Below the pieces are notes generated by a model. The model saw only the letters and a program-made list of their open reading frames with translations, was not told where the DNA came from and ran no database searches. Shown one piece after another: positions 7,229-15,374 of a stretch of DNA of 30,139 nt; the first letter of the stretch is position 1, and each line of letters begins with the position of its first letter. The translations under genes and the position numbers were made by a program. Source of the DNA: CAAGNP01 sp045603545 (GTDB lineage Bacteria; Bacteroidota; Bacteroidia; Bacteroidales; UBA932); NCBI GenBank assembly GCA_045603545.1, contig JAZUMG010000035.1:1-30139 (forward strand), written 5' to 3'.

Positions 7229-8439
7229 CGCGATGTGGCCGATGCCGGGGCCATCTGGATGGCCAGTCCGCCAGCGGCTGTCTCTTTGTAGAGACTTGGG
7301 ATATCTTTACCGGTCTGCTTCATAACTGCTATCACATTGTCAAAACCCACTCTGTGATTACCATCGGTCATCAAGGCATATACATTGGCATCCACTGCCC
7401 TGGTAGCTGCAAATGCGTTGCGCTCTATGCATGGTATCTGAACCAGCCCACAGACAGGGTCGCAAGTCAGACCGAGAAAATGCTCCATACCCATTGCGGC
7501 AGCATACTCTATCTGCATCGGTGTACCTCCAAAGAGTTGGGTAGATGCCCCTGCAGCCATACAGCAGGCAGATCCTATTTCACCTTGGCACCCCACTTCT
7601 GCCCCTGATATAGAGGCATTGGTCTTGATGATGTTGCCGATAATGCCGGCAGTGGCAAGTGCCCTGATAATCTTTTTGTCAGAGAAACCGTAAGATTTCT
7701 GGTTAAGGTAAAAAACAGCGGGAACCACTCCGCAGGAGCCGCAAGTGGGTGCTGTGACTATAGTACCACCACTGGCATTCTCCTCTGCTACCGCCAATGC
7801 ATAGGCAAATGTCATAGCACGACGCTGCATTGACCCCTGATGACCTTTACCTTTTATAAAGAAAGAAGCGGCCTTTCTGGTCAGACAAAGACCACCGGGG
7901 AGGACCCCTTCATTGTCAATGCCCCGTTCTACGGCCTCTTTCATTACCCTCCATACCTCGGCCAGGAAGTCATTGATATCCTTATCTTCGTATCTCTCCA
8001 CATATTCCCAGAACGATGTACCGTTGTCCTTGCACCAGTTCAGGATGTCAAGCATAGTGGTATGTGGATATATCTTTTCTCTGGGTGCTCTCAACCCGGT
8101 ATCACTGATATCTCCACCACCTATACTGAATGTGGTCCAGTTGTCCATCGGGTGACCCTCATAGTTGAATGCCTTGAAGGTGAGACCATTTGGGTGTTGA
8201 GGAAGAGACACATCTCCTCTCCATATTATATCACATCTGTCTGCCCCCAATGTCTCGAGGATAGCTACATCTGTCAAGTGCCCTTTGCCAGTCGAAGCAA
8301 GGCTTCCGAAAAGGGTCACTTCAAATCTTGCCGCCTCGGGATTTTTATCCTTAAAAATCTGTGCAGCATATCTGGGACCCATTGTATGACTGCTCGATGG
8401 ACCTTTACCTATCTTGAAAATCTCTTTTATACTCTCCAT
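7219..8439 (-). CDS. sdaA: L-serine dehydratase, iron-sulfur type, single chain
   Basis: The protein has 406 residues and converts L-serine to pyruvate and ammonia with a [4Fe-4S] cluster. The small (beta) domain opens with FKIGKGPSSSHTMGP, and the large (alpha) domain carries APTCGSCGVVP, GCQGEIGSACCMAAGAS and TCDPVCGLVQIPCIERN, which hold the cluster Cys and substrate loops. It starts 7 nt after the stop of the upstream metallopeptidase lipoprotein and is probably co-transcribed with it, linking peptide breakdown to serine fermentation. The C-terminus (SRRD) and stop are read from the end of a repeat remnant. Confidence 0.95.
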   Translation of the reverse strand: MESIKEIFKIGKGPSSSHTMGPRYAAQIFKDKNPEAARFEVTLFGSLASTGKGHLTDVAILETLGADRCDIIWRGDVSLPQHPNGLTFKAFNYEGHPMDNWTTFSIGGGDISDTGLRAPREKIYPHTTMLDILNWCKDNGTSFWEYVERYEDKDINDFLAEVWRVMKEAVERGIDNEGVLPGGLCLTRKAASFFIKGKGHQGSMQRRAMTFAYALAVAEENASGGTIVTAPTCGSCGVVPAVFYLNQKSYGFSDKKIIRALATAGIIGNIIKTNASISGAEVGCQGEIGSACCMAAGASTQLFGGTPMQIEYAAAMGMEHFLGLTCDPVCGLVQIPCIERNAFAATRAVDANVYALMTDGNHRVGFDNVIAVMKQTGKDIPSLYKETAAGGLAIQMAPASATSRRD

Positions 8440-8446
8440 GATGGTC

Positions 8447-10480
8447 TTATTTCTCCAGGATCCTTCCGACCGCTTTGATAAGTGGATCTGTGCTCACTTT
8501 TGAGCCGACAGCCTCTTCCATCCAATAGTGAGGGGTAAGGGTTCCAATGGTGTATATCCTTTTGATCTCTGATGCGAACTCTTTGTCGCTCATCCCCAGG
8601 AAGTGCTCCTCAAGCTGGAACTCGATGATGTGTCCGAATGGGTAGTTAGGGAGATACATCGGGCTATTGACCATATGGGAGTAGATGGCCAGGATAGGTG
8701 AGTCGTGTGTCCCGAGTACAGGTTCGTAGTATTTGTTCCACACATCACGGGCTATGCTGACCACTGCGTCTTTCAGCTGATCGGCTGTAGCTGTAGGGTT
8801 CTCATATAGCCATCTCCAGGTGTACATGTCTACAAGTGAAACACCCATGATCTCATAGCATCCCCAGAAGATATCCAGGGTGGTGTTGTCATCCACTTGT
8901 TGGGGATAGCCTAAAAGTTTGAGGTCCCTCTTCTGGAAGATAAATGCAAGGGCCTCTGTGAATGCTGTATTTGGCACACCATTGAGCATATAGTGGTCCA
9001 CATCATAAAGGCTGAGGGTCTGCTCCACATTGTGCCCAAACTCATGGACAGCGATATTGTACCCCTTGTAATCCATCCCTTTTTCACCTACACGGGTACG
9101 GAGTCTTGCAGGCTCCCAGCGACCTGATGCACCCCAGGCGTGGCCCGATCCACGGGCACCCTCTACCACTATTTTGCTGGCAAGATACTCGGCATCAGCG
9201 CGGCTGAATCCAAGATTGCGGAGCAGATTTGGCATATCTTTCTCAAATGCTTTAGCATCAGGATAACGGCGTCTGGTCTGGGCTGTAAGGACGTCCTCAG
9301 ATATTGCAGAGCGGGATTTGAAGCCGTCATACCATATATCGTATGGTTGAAGGTCACGTCCCAGGCGGGCTTTGATCAGCTCAGCCACCTTAGCCACTTC
9401 AGGTGAGGAGACGAGGTTAATGAACATCTCTTCGATATCTTCAGCGGAGATCTCCATCCCCCCCTCAAAATTTCTCTTGATACCGGTAGGGAGCTGAGGA
9501 TTATAAGGGTCGAGAGCCTGCTCCACCTTGAAAGTCTCAAGAATGTGCGAATAGCGTGCAGAACCCTCTGCTGCAAGTGATACCTCTTTGCCATTGGCAT
9601 AAGCCTTATTTGAATATGGTGCCCAGTCATAAGTAGGGTTGTTTACCACATCAGCAGGGATACTTTGGCAGGCAATGTGTTCCATCACCTTATAGATCAT
9701 CTGTTGCTTCTCAAAATTGTTGGGGACATCCGCATAGTTGGATTTGATCTCATCGCGGAGATTCCAGTGGGAGAGAAGAACCATATCTTCAGGGAAGAGC
9801 TTGCGCCCATCCTCAGTAAGGAGGTGCCCCATCATGATGTTGTATCCGGCGATATAATTCTCAGAATTGCTGTAGACCTGAGAAGCCTTCTGGTTTATGT
9901 ATGCGGGTACTCTGTTGGTGAAAATGTCACCCATACGGGAATATGCCCATTCCAGGCGTGACCACCCGCGGCCAAGTGTGTTCTTCTCCTCAAGTGTATA
10001 GTTCGGGAAATTAAGGGCAGTGATAAATGCCACCTTATTTGCAAACATATCGTCAGAGAAGTGGGACGAAGGGCTGTATCCTGCAAACACATAGTCGATG
10101 TCGGTAAGTTCTGAGCCTGTGAGATGTACCGGCATCTGGAGCCTTACCGAGATCTGGTTTGATGTCCCGAAAAGTACCTCAAAGGCGGTGGAAAGTTTCT
10201 GGAAGAGAACCTCTTTGGCTGCATCATCAGCCATAATGTTACCCTTTACAAACTCTACGAAGTCGGCTTCAGAACCATCTTCTGCACGCCATAGATTCGC
10301 CGCCTGACGGATACCTTTTTCTATCAGAGCTTTGTCTGAAAGATCACTTTTGACACCCTGGATAGCATTCTGTATAGCTGTCTCTGAAATATTGGACATA
10401 TCTGCTTGTTTGTTTTGCTGGCAACCCCCAAAAACGAGGAGGATAGCGCCAATTACTATTGGTAATAAATGTTTCTTCAT
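8447..10480 (-). CDS. HExxH metallopeptidase lipoprotein
   Basis: The protein has 677 residues from the ATG at 10480. The start is set by a lipoprotein signal MKKHLLPIVIGAILLVFGGC (Cys20). The open frame runs on upstream to 11098, but that part lies antisense to rmuC and is a shadow. HEFGH at residues 479-483 is a zinc-binding HExxH motif, and E509 in FTEALAF is the likely third ligand, making this a gluzincin. The 25-residue spacing between motif and Glu is reminiscent of M3-like peptidases, but the family was not identified with confidence. It is probably anchored in the envelope and followed by sdaA after 7 nt. Confidence 0.75.
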   Translation of the reverse strand: MKKHLLPIVIGAILLVFGGCQQNKQADMSNISETAIQNAIQGVKSDLSDKALIEKGIRQAANLWRAEDGSEADFVEFVKGNIMADDAAKEVLFQKLSTAFEVLFGTSNQISVRLQMPVHLTGSELTDIDYVFAGYSPSSHFSDDMFANKVAFITALNFPNYTLEEKNTLGRGWSRLEWAYSRMGDIFTNRVPAYINQKASQVYSNSENYIAGYNIMMGHLLTEDGRKLFPEDMVLLSHWNLRDEIKSNYADVPNNFEKQQMIYKVMEHIACQSIPADVVNNPTYDWAPYSNKAYANGKEVSLAAEGSARYSHILETFKVEQALDPYNPQLPTGIKRNFEGGMEISAEDIEEMFINLVSSPEVAKVAELIKARLGRDLQPYDIWYDGFKSRSAISEDVLTAQTRRRYPDAKAFEKDMPNLLRNLGFSRADAEYLASKIVVEGARGSGHAWGASGRWEPARLRTRVGEKGMDYKGYNIAVHEFGHNVEQTLSLYDVDHYMLNGVPNTAFTEALAFIFQKRDLKLLGYPQQVDDNTTLDIFWGCYEIMGVSLVDMYTWRWLYENPTATADQLKDAVVSIARDVWNKYYEPVLGTHDSPILAIYSHMVNSPMYLPNYPFGHIIEFQLEEHFLGMSDKEFASEIKRIYTIGTLTPHYWMEEAVGSKVSTDPLIKAVGRILEK

Positions 10481-10488
10481 AATGCTTA

Positions 10489-10496
10489 CAAAAATA
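10489..10496 (-). promoter_or_regulatory. -7 box of the metallopeptidase gene (TATTTTTG)
   Basis: On the minus strand TATTTTTG lies 8 nt before the ATG at 10480, giving a very short leader. No convincing -33 box. The 58-bp gap to the divergent rmuC must hold both promoters. Confidence 0.4.
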
Positions 10497-10523
10497 ATAA
10501 AATTAGCTAATTTTACCCTTAAT

Positions 10524-10530
10524 AAGGAGG
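10524..10530 (+). promoter_or_regulatory. strong Shine-Dalgarno (AAGGAGG) of rmuC
   Basis: AAGGAGG sits 8 nt before the ATG at 10539. A site this strong is uncommon in Bacteroidota and fixes the rmuC start. Confidence 0.7.
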
Positions 10531-10538
10531 TATAAGAT

Positions 10539-11864
10539 ATGAATACAATATTGATAGCAATTATAGCATTTCTTGCAGGGGGAGGAGTAGCCGCTCTGCT
10601 GGTCCACAATATTTCAAGAAAGGGGCGCCAAGAGGCTCTGGCCATCAAGGATGAAGAGCTCCTCACCAAAGAAAATGAGGCAGCATCGCTCCGCAATGAG
10701 GTGGTAGAACTCCGCATCTCTGAAGCAAATCTCACTAAGGAGATAGAGCTTTTGCGAGAAAGTGCAGCCGAGAACCAGAAGAAAAATAAAGAGCAGCTCC
10801 ACGAGCAGATTGAGGCCCTCAAACTTGCATTTGGGGAGTCTGCCCAAAAGATATTTGAAGAGAAATCCAAGAGCCTGGCCCAGGCCAATGAGAAAGACCT
10901 GAAGACACTCCTTGACCCCCTCAAAGAGAAGATGGAGGAGTTCCGCAATGAGGTTAAGGACTCCAAAGAGAAATCTATAAAAAACAGTGCCAGCCTTGAA
11001 GAGCAGATCAAGGTGATGATGGAGCGTGCCGCAACACTCGGGCAGGAGGCAAACAACCTTGCCACAGCCCTAAAGGGCAATAACAAAGTGCAGGGCAATT
11101 GGGGTGAGACCCACCTTGAGAAACTTCTTCAGGATTATGGCTTTGTGGAGGGTGTTGATTATAATAAGCAGGAACTTGTCCGTGATGCTTCCAATCAAGC
11201 AGTACGCAATGAGGAGACAGGGCGCAAGATGATCCCTGACTTCACCCTCACCTTCCCTGACAAGAAGGTGGTGGTAATCGACTCCAAAGTGAGCTTTACC
11301 GCATACCTTGACTATTGCAATGCTGAAGATGACTCTTGCCGTGACGGAGCTCTGGCCCGACACATCGAGAGCGTCCGTGCACATATAAAGGAACTGTCCC
11401 GCAAATCGTACTCACAAGGGTTGGCCAAAGGGGACAGGGAGAGTCTCAAATATGTAATAATGTATGTCCCCAATGAGACAGCATTCCAGCTCTTCTTCCG
11501 TGATCATCAGGACGAATGGAGGGATGCGTTCGAAAAAGGGGTGATTGTTACAGGGGATCTTTATCTTATCACCATGCTCAAGATAATCCGTCTCACTTGG
11601 GATGAAAATACCCGCAGACAGAACTCGGAAAAGATACTTGAGACTGCGGCAGAACTTGTAAACAGAGTAGGCTCTTTTGTGGAGGTCTTCGAAGGCATAG
11701 GCAACAACATCAAAAAGATGAGTGACAGCTTTGACAATGCGAAATCAAAACTCTATGGCCGCCAGTCCATCGCCACTACCCAGAACAAACTCATCAAGAT
11801 GGGTGTAGAGTGCAAGAAACAGATACAGCTTCCCACATCCATCATCACAGAGACAGAGGAGTAA
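10539..11864 (+). CDS. rmuC: DNA recombination protein RmuC
   Basis: The protein has 441 residues, typical for the family. An N-terminal membrane helix (about 3-22) is followed by a long charged coiled coil (about 28-190) and the RmuC domain, with KGNNKVQGNWGETHLEKLL, MIPDFTLTFPDKKVVVIDSKVSFTAY and VPNETAFQLFF. The PDFTLTFPDKKVVVIDSKVS segment matches a PD-(D/E)XK nuclease-like core. RmuC proteins limit rearrangements at inverted repeats, which is notable next to hairpin-rich repeats. It is divergent from the metallopeptidase. The repeat at 11886 begins 22 nt after its stop. Confidence 0.95.
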   Translation: MNTILIAIIAFLAGGGVAALLVHNISRKGRQEALAIKDEELLTKENEAASLRNEVVELRISEANLTKEIELLRESAAENQKKNKEQLHEQIEALKLAFGESAQKIFEEKSKSLAQANEKDLKTLLDPLKEKMEEFRNEVKDSKEKSIKNSASLEEQIKVMMERAATLGQEANNLATALKGNNKVQGNWGETHLEKLLQDYGFVEGVDYNKQELVRDASNQAVRNEETGRKMIPDFTLTFPDKKVVVIDSKVSFTAYLDYCNAEDDSCRDGALARHIESVRAHIKELSRKSYSQGLAKGDRESLKYVIMYVPNETAFQLFFRDHQDEWRDAFEKGVIVTGDLYLITMLKIIRLTWDENTRRQNSEKILETAAELVNRVGSFVEVFEGIGNNIKKMSDSFDNAKSKLYGRQSIATTQNKLIKMGVECKKQIQLPTSIITETEE

Positions 11865-11885
11865 CCGTGATTTTGGCAGCTACCG

Positions 11886-12013
11886 AAGGGATTAGACGCG
11901 AGACCCCCGCCCAGAAGTGTCTGAGGCGGGGGTCTTTGTGCTTAGTCCAGCCTTACAGGCCAGGACTAAGCACATTTTCGGCCCTCCAGGGCCTCTTTCG
12001 CGTCCAGTCCCTT
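11886..12013 (+). mobile_element. 128-bp cloverleaf-like element, copy 1
   Basis: Imperfect inverted ends (AAGGGATTAGACGCGA and TCGCGTCCAGTCCCTT) enclose three hairpins: GACCCCCGCC/GGCGGGGGTC at 11902-11934, GTGCTTAGTCC/GGACTAAGCAC at 11938-11973 with an inner GCCT/AGGC, and GGCCCT/AGGGCC at 11980-11993. The copy at 13607 has the same length and differs at only two positions. The first hairpin may also terminate rmuC. It lies 73 nt from the 3' end of the RAYT gene, its likely mobilising enzyme. Confidence 0.75.
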
Positions 12014-12086
12014 TGCCCGGCGGAAGACTATCGGCATGGTGATACTCTTTTGGCCAAGTGACATGCAGGTTTAGCATCCTGCATCA

Positions 12087-12959
12087 TTATACGAACCCTT
12101 TAACAATATCTATTTCCAGCTGGAGCATCCTGGATATCTGTTTGGGTGTAGAGGCATATTCATATCTTAATTTTTTAGCAAGCAGGATTCGAGATTTGAC
12201 ATCCAACAAAGTTTTGTTCTCTATCCCAAACATCTCCACAGCCAGATGCTCTACTATCCGTCTCATCTCTTTATCAGGTATTAATGACTTTGTCCCTTGG
12301 GAGTGTCGTACTTCAACAGATCCTTCCACTTTCTTGGATAGAAAGTAGAGATAGCGGTTAGGTGATTTGAAGATGGATTCAGCTTTCTGTACATTGGTGA
12401 AACATCTGGGATCTATCATCCCATTCAGGTCAATTCTCCAGTTACGGGGGATTGTCACCCGTGAACATAGGATTTCTCTCAGCTCTCTGTCCGTCAGTTG
12501 ATCCGGACTGCTATATGTTCCCATTTCTGAAGATATCTTGTCCCTGAACATATATCTTGCAGAGCCCCAGGGGTATTCTGTAGGGAGACACTTATATCCG
12601 GCCGCTATACTGTTTCTGTCAGCATATGCTATCTCTTCCATCAGATGCTCTTCAGTGTTGATAGGAACTATTGTGGTATCTACCTCTGCAAGATGTCCTG
12701 ATATGTGGTACTTCTCGAAGATATACCTTCCCGTCAACTGTTTGTACCTCTTTATGAATTCTTTGCATTCAGGCATAGAACCATAAATTATGAAATGGAC
12801 GTGTGTGTCCATCAAAATAAAATTTACGAGGGTAACATCTGTGTTGAGAATACATATACCTACTCGATTTACTCCAACGACAAAATCTCTGTCGTCCCTA
12901 AACATCCACTCGAGGTCACTACCCTTAGTGCATACATGAAAATACCTCTTTCCCATCAA
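12087..12959 (-). CDS. REP-associated tyrosine transposase (RAYT, Y1/HUH family)
   Basis: The protein has 290 residues. The HUH motif is DTHVHFIIYG (His53, His55). Downstream, IKRYKQLTGRYIFEKY holds candidate nucleophilic Tyr residues, and the segment NSIAAGYKCLPTEYPWGSARY matches the NPVRAGLV...YPWSSY signature of RAYT proteins. About 130 further residues form a helical C-terminal part of unknown role, perhaps DNA binding. RAYTs are single-copy housekeeping-like relatives of IS200/IS605 transposases that act on short palindromic repeats. The 128-bp elements on either side (11886 and 13607) are plausible substrates. The start is the first Met of the frame; a TATATTTG box on the minus strand lies at 13082-13089. 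Confidence 0.8.
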   Translation of the reverse strand: MMGKRYFHVCTKGSDLEWMFRDDRDFVVGVNRVGICILNTDVTLVNFILMDTHVHFIIYGSMPECKEFIKRYKQLTGRYIFEKYHISGHLAEVDTTIVPINTEEHLMEEIAYADRNSIAAGYKCLPTEYPWGSARYMFRDKISSEMGTYSSPDQLTDRELREILCSRVTIPRNWRIDLNGMIDPRCFTNVQKAESIFKSPNRYLYFLSKKVEGSVEVRHSQGTKSLIPDKEMRRIVEHLAVEMFGIENKTLLDVKSRILLAKKLRYEYASTPKQISRMLQLEIDIVKGFV

Positions 12960-13159
12960 GTCAAAAGATTAAGTCCAATTACAACATCCCTAAAAATGCA
13001 AATAGTGCCATTCTGAGAATCAGAAGCTAATATGGGGGCCCTGTAATTGTTGGGCGGTAGATCGACTGCACTATTCAGTTACAAATATAACAAATAATTA
13101 TGGTATATGTTTTGTGTTACATTAAATTGAATTAATAATTTAAAAATGGAGGCAATATT
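12960..13159. other. divergent promoter region of RAYT and Hsp20 genes
   Basis: An AT-rich 200-bp gap. On the minus strand TATATTTG at 13082-13089 could serve the RAYT gene with a ~120-nt leader. On the plus strand TGGAGG (13147-13152) is the Hsp20 ribosome site. No CIRCE-like heat-shock operator was seen. Confidence 0.4.
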
Positions 13160-13597
13160 ATGGTACCTACATTAAGGAAAAACCAGAGTTGGTTACCCAG
13201 CATATTCAATGACCTCTTGGATTATGACGGCTTCAATATAAATAGACTTGTTCGTACACATACACCCGCAATAAATGTTATCGAGACAGATAATGAATAC
13301 AAGTTGGAACTTGCTGCTCCTGGGATGTCCCGAGACGATTTCAAAATATCAGTAGATGACAGTCACTTGGTAGTGTCGATGGAAAAGAAGGAGGAGAAGA
13401 AGGAGGGCGGAAAAAATGAAAAATATATTCGTAAGGAATTCTCTTACTCAAAGTATGAACAGAAACTATTGTTGCCGGAGAATATCAAAGAGGATCAGAT
13501 AGAAGCAAAAATGAAACACGGTGTTTTACATATCGTGATACCAAAAGATCATCAGGAACCAGATCCAGTACATAAGAGGGTTATTGAAATCAAGTAG
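13160..13597 (+). CDS. small heat shock protein, Hsp20/alpha-crystallin family
   Basis: The protein has 145 residues. The alpha-crystallin domain spans about 34-130, with PAINVIETDNEYKLELAAPGM, DDFKISVDDSHLVVS, the charged KKEEKKEGG loop, KYIRKEFSYSKYEQKLLLPENI and KMKHGVLHIVIPK (the GVL motif near 119). A short C-terminal tail carries VIEIK, an I-x-I-type anchor for oligomers. These ATP-independent holdases keep unfolding proteins soluble. It sits within the repeat-rich island between the RAYT and the second 128-bp element, which starts 10 nt after its stop. Confidence 0.93.
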   Translation: MVPTLRKNQSWLPSIFNDLLDYDGFNINRLVRTHTPAINVIETDNEYKLELAAPGMSRDDFKISVDDSHLVVSMEKKEEKKEGGKNEKYIRKEFSYSKYEQKLLLPENIKEDQIEAKMKHGVLHIVIPKDHQEPDPVHKRVIEIK

Positions 13598-13606
13598 TGT
13601 GCGACA

Positions 13607-13734
13607 AAGGGATTAGACGCGAGCCCCCCGCCCAGAAGTGTCTGAGGCGGGGGTCTTTGTGCTTAGTCCAGCCTTACAGGCCGGGACTAAGCACATTTTC
13701 GGCCCTCCAGGGCCTCTTTCGCGTCCAGTCCCTT
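13607..13734 (+). mobile_element. 128-bp cloverleaf-like element, copy 2
   Basis: Same length, orientation and hairpins as the copy at 11886; only two substitutions were found (A to C in the first stem flank, A to G in the second hairpin). It lies just after the Hsp20 stop and directly abuts a GAGCGGAG repeat (13730 onward). The near-identity points to recent duplication or ongoing gene conversion. Confidence 0.75.
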
Positions 13735-13857
13735 CGTATTTGAGATGCCCGAGCGGAGCCGGCAAGACATTGCCATCCCACCATAGCAAAAAAGGGTGAC
13801 CCATTTGAGTCACCCTTCGTATTTGAGATGCCCGAGCGGAGTCGGGCATGACATTTT
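13730..13857. repeat. pair of GAGCGGAG palindromic repeats around a terminator
   Basis: CCCTTCGTATTTGAGATGCC continuing to CGAGCGGAG occurs at 13730-13758 and again at 13813-13841, an 83-bp period. The second copy closes a hairpin GCCCGA/TCGGGC, while the first is degenerate on its right side. Motifs of the form GAGCGnAGTCG are widely dispersed in Bacteroidota genomes, so these are probably REP-like units. Confidence 0.6.
13792..13817 (-). terminator. intrinsic terminator of the rplC-rpsC operon
   Basis: On the minus strand AAGGGTGAC pairs with GTCACCCTT around an 8-nt loop, followed by a run of T (the last two Ts of the stem continue into TTTTGC). It lies about 75 nt after the rpsC stop and shows that transcription ends after rpsC rather than continuing to rplP. 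Confidence 0.85.
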
Positions 13858-13889
13858 GTGTCGTTATGACGTTAGTGTGTCGGGAAGAA

Positions 13890-14639
13890 CTATTTATTGT
13901 TCTTTCTGTCACCACCTTTGCGGCCACGGCCACCACGGCGTTCGCCACGCTGGTTGTTACCCTGAGCTGCAGTAGCGTTTGCTGATACACCTGCGTTAGG
14001 AGAAAGGTCACGTTTGCCGTAAACTTCACCGTTGCAAATCCATACTTTGATACCAAGTACACCAACTTTAGTGTGAGCCTCAGCTAGTGCGTAGTCGATG
14101 TCAGCACGGAAAGTATGAAGAGGAGTACGACCCTCTTTGTAAAGCTCGCTTCTTGCCATCTCTGCACCACCAAGACGACCACTGATAAGTACTTTGATAC
14201 CCTCAGCACCTACGCGCATTGTAGATGCGATAGCCATTTTGATAGCTCTACGGTAAGAAACACGGCCCTCTACCTGACGAGCGATGTTGTTAGCTACGAT
14301 ATTTGCATCAACCTCAGGTCTCTTAACCTCGAAGATGTTGATCTGAACCTCTTTGTTAGAGATTTTCTTCAACTCTTCTTTTAGCTTGTCAACCTCCTGA
14401 CCACCTTTACCGATGATAACACCTGGACGAGCAGTGTGGATAGTTACAGTGATAAGTTTAAGAGTTCTTTCAATTACGATTTTTGAAAGGTTAACCTTAG
14501 AGATACGTGCGTTAAGATATTCACGGATCTTAGCGTCTTCCAAGATTCTGCTTGCGTAATCGGTTCCACCGTACCAGTTAGAGTCCCAACCGCGGATAAT
14601 ACCAATTCTGTTGCTTATAGGATTAGTTTTTTGTCCCAT
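13890..14639 (-). CDS. rpsC: 30S ribosomal protein S3
   Basis: The protein has 249 residues. It opens with MGQKTNPISNRIGIIRGWDS; the KH domain has the GKGG loop in RPGVIIGKGGQEV (about 73-85), and the C-terminal S3 domain includes MRVGAEGIKVLISGRLGGAEMAR. A basic, Gly/Asn/Arg-rich tail of some 28 residues (RGERRGGRGRKGGDRKNNK) is longer than in E. coli but common in Bacteroidota. The start overlaps the rplV stop (TAATG). It is the last gene of this operon, whereas rplP normally follows. Confidence 0.97.
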   Translation of the reverse strand: MGQKTNPISNRIGIIRGWDSNWYGGTDYASRILEDAKIREYLNARISKVNLSKIVIERTLKLITVTIHTARPGVIIGKGGQEVDKLKEELKKISNKEVQINIFEVKRPEVDANIVANNIARQVEGRVSYRRAIKMAIASTMRVGAEGIKVLISGRLGGAEMARSELYKEGRTPLHTFRADIDYALAEAHTKVGVLGIKVWICNGEVYGKRDLSPNAGVSANATAAQGNNQRGERRGGRGRKGGDRKNNK

Positions 14640-15064
14640 TATAGTTCCTCCTTAGCTACGGTTTGATTTTTAACACCAAGTACAACAGTCACGTGGTTAG
14701 AGCGTTTGCGGATACGAGCAGCGCGTCCCTGTGGAGCTGTACGAATACGTTTTAGTGAGCGGCCCTGACCTACCATGATAGTTTTCACGATAACGTTGCC
14801 GTTTTCAAGTTCTTTGCGGTCAGCCTCGTTTTTAGCCTCCCAGTTAGCGATAGCTGAACGGAGAAGAACTGCTACACGTGAAGCTGCCTCTTTCTTAGTG
14901 TATTTCAAGATATCCAAAGCACGGTTTACTTCCATACCTCTTACCATGTCAGCAACAAGGCGCATTTTGCGAGGAGATGTAGGTACATCGTTAAGCTTTG
15001 CGATAGCTGTTACCTTTTTTATTTCTTTTAGCCTGTCGGCCATTTCTTTTTTACGAGATCCCAT
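14639..15064 (-). CDS. rplV: 50S ribosomal protein L22
   Basis: The protein has 141 residues. TSPRKMRLVADMVRG and LLRSAIANWE are the conserved N-terminal and central segments, and the tunnel-lining beta hairpin includes GRSLKRIRTAPQGRAARIRKRSNH. An N-terminal extension (MGSRKKEMADRLKEIKK) precedes the core. It overlaps rpsC by one base (TAATG), implying translational coupling. Confidence 0.97.
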   Translation of the reverse strand: MGSRKKEMADRLKEIKKVTAIAKLNDVPTSPRKMRLVADMVRGMEVNRALDILKYTKKEAASRVAVLLRSAIANWEAKNEADRKELENGNVIVKTIMVGQGRSLKRIRTAPQGRAARIRKRSNHVTVVLGVKNQTVAKEEL

Positions 15065-15088
15065 TATTGTAACTCTTTACTTAAATGA

Positions 15089-15355
15089 TTAACGATTACC
15101 CGAGTGACCTTTGAAGGTTCTAGTCGGTGCAAATTCGCCGAGTTTGTGACCCACCATGTTCTCAGTAACATATACAGGAATAAACTTGTTCCCGTTATGA
15201 ACAGCGATAGTGTGACCGACAAAGTCGGGAGAGATCATACTGGCACGTGACCAGGTTTTGATTACTTCTTTTTTCATTGTTCCCTCATTCATAGCGATAA
15301 CTCTTTTCTCAAGAGCTTCCTGAATGTAAGGACCTTTTCTAAGTGAACGACTCAT
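15089..15355 (-). CDS. rpsS: 30S ribosomal protein S19
   Basis: The protein has 88 residues. MSRSLRKGPYI at the start, KTWSRASMISPDFVGHTIAVHNG in the middle, and MVGHKLGEFAPTRTFKGHSG at the end are diagnostic. S19 sits in the head of the small subunit near the A-site tRNA. It lies 19 nt after rplB and 24 nt before rplV. Confidence 0.97.
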   Translation of the reverse strand: MSRSLRKGPYIQEALEKRVIAMNEGTMKKEVIKTWSRASMISPDFVGHTIAVHNGNKFIPVYVTENMVGHKLGEFAPTRTFKGHSGNR

Positions 15356-15374
15356 ATTACTTTAGTTTATTCCT

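Noticed and set aside
10481..11098. Upstream 206-codon extension of the metallopeptidase frame
   Set aside because: It lies wholly antisense to the first part of rmuC, is rich in Ser/Arg/Leu as expected from antisense coding, and the lipoprotein signal at 10480 gives a natural start.
13020..13159. HrcA/CIRCE heat-shock operator before the Hsp20 gene
   Set aside because: No TTAGCACTC-N9-GAGTGCTAA or close variant was found in the upstream region.
11886..13734. CRISPR array or integron attC array
   Set aside because: Only two distant copies with unrelated DNA between them, no short regular spacers, and no cas or integron integrase gene. The fold recalls attC sites, but the conserved attC core sites are not evident.
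12087..13734. Composite transposon carrying Hsp20
   Set aside because: The flanking elements could allow this, but no target duplication or empty site can be seen, so only the element calls are made.
13613..14065. Minus-strand frame of 150 codons across the 128-bp element and the rpsC end
   Set aside because: It overlaps rpsC in another frame and reads through repeat DNA; no recognisable domain.
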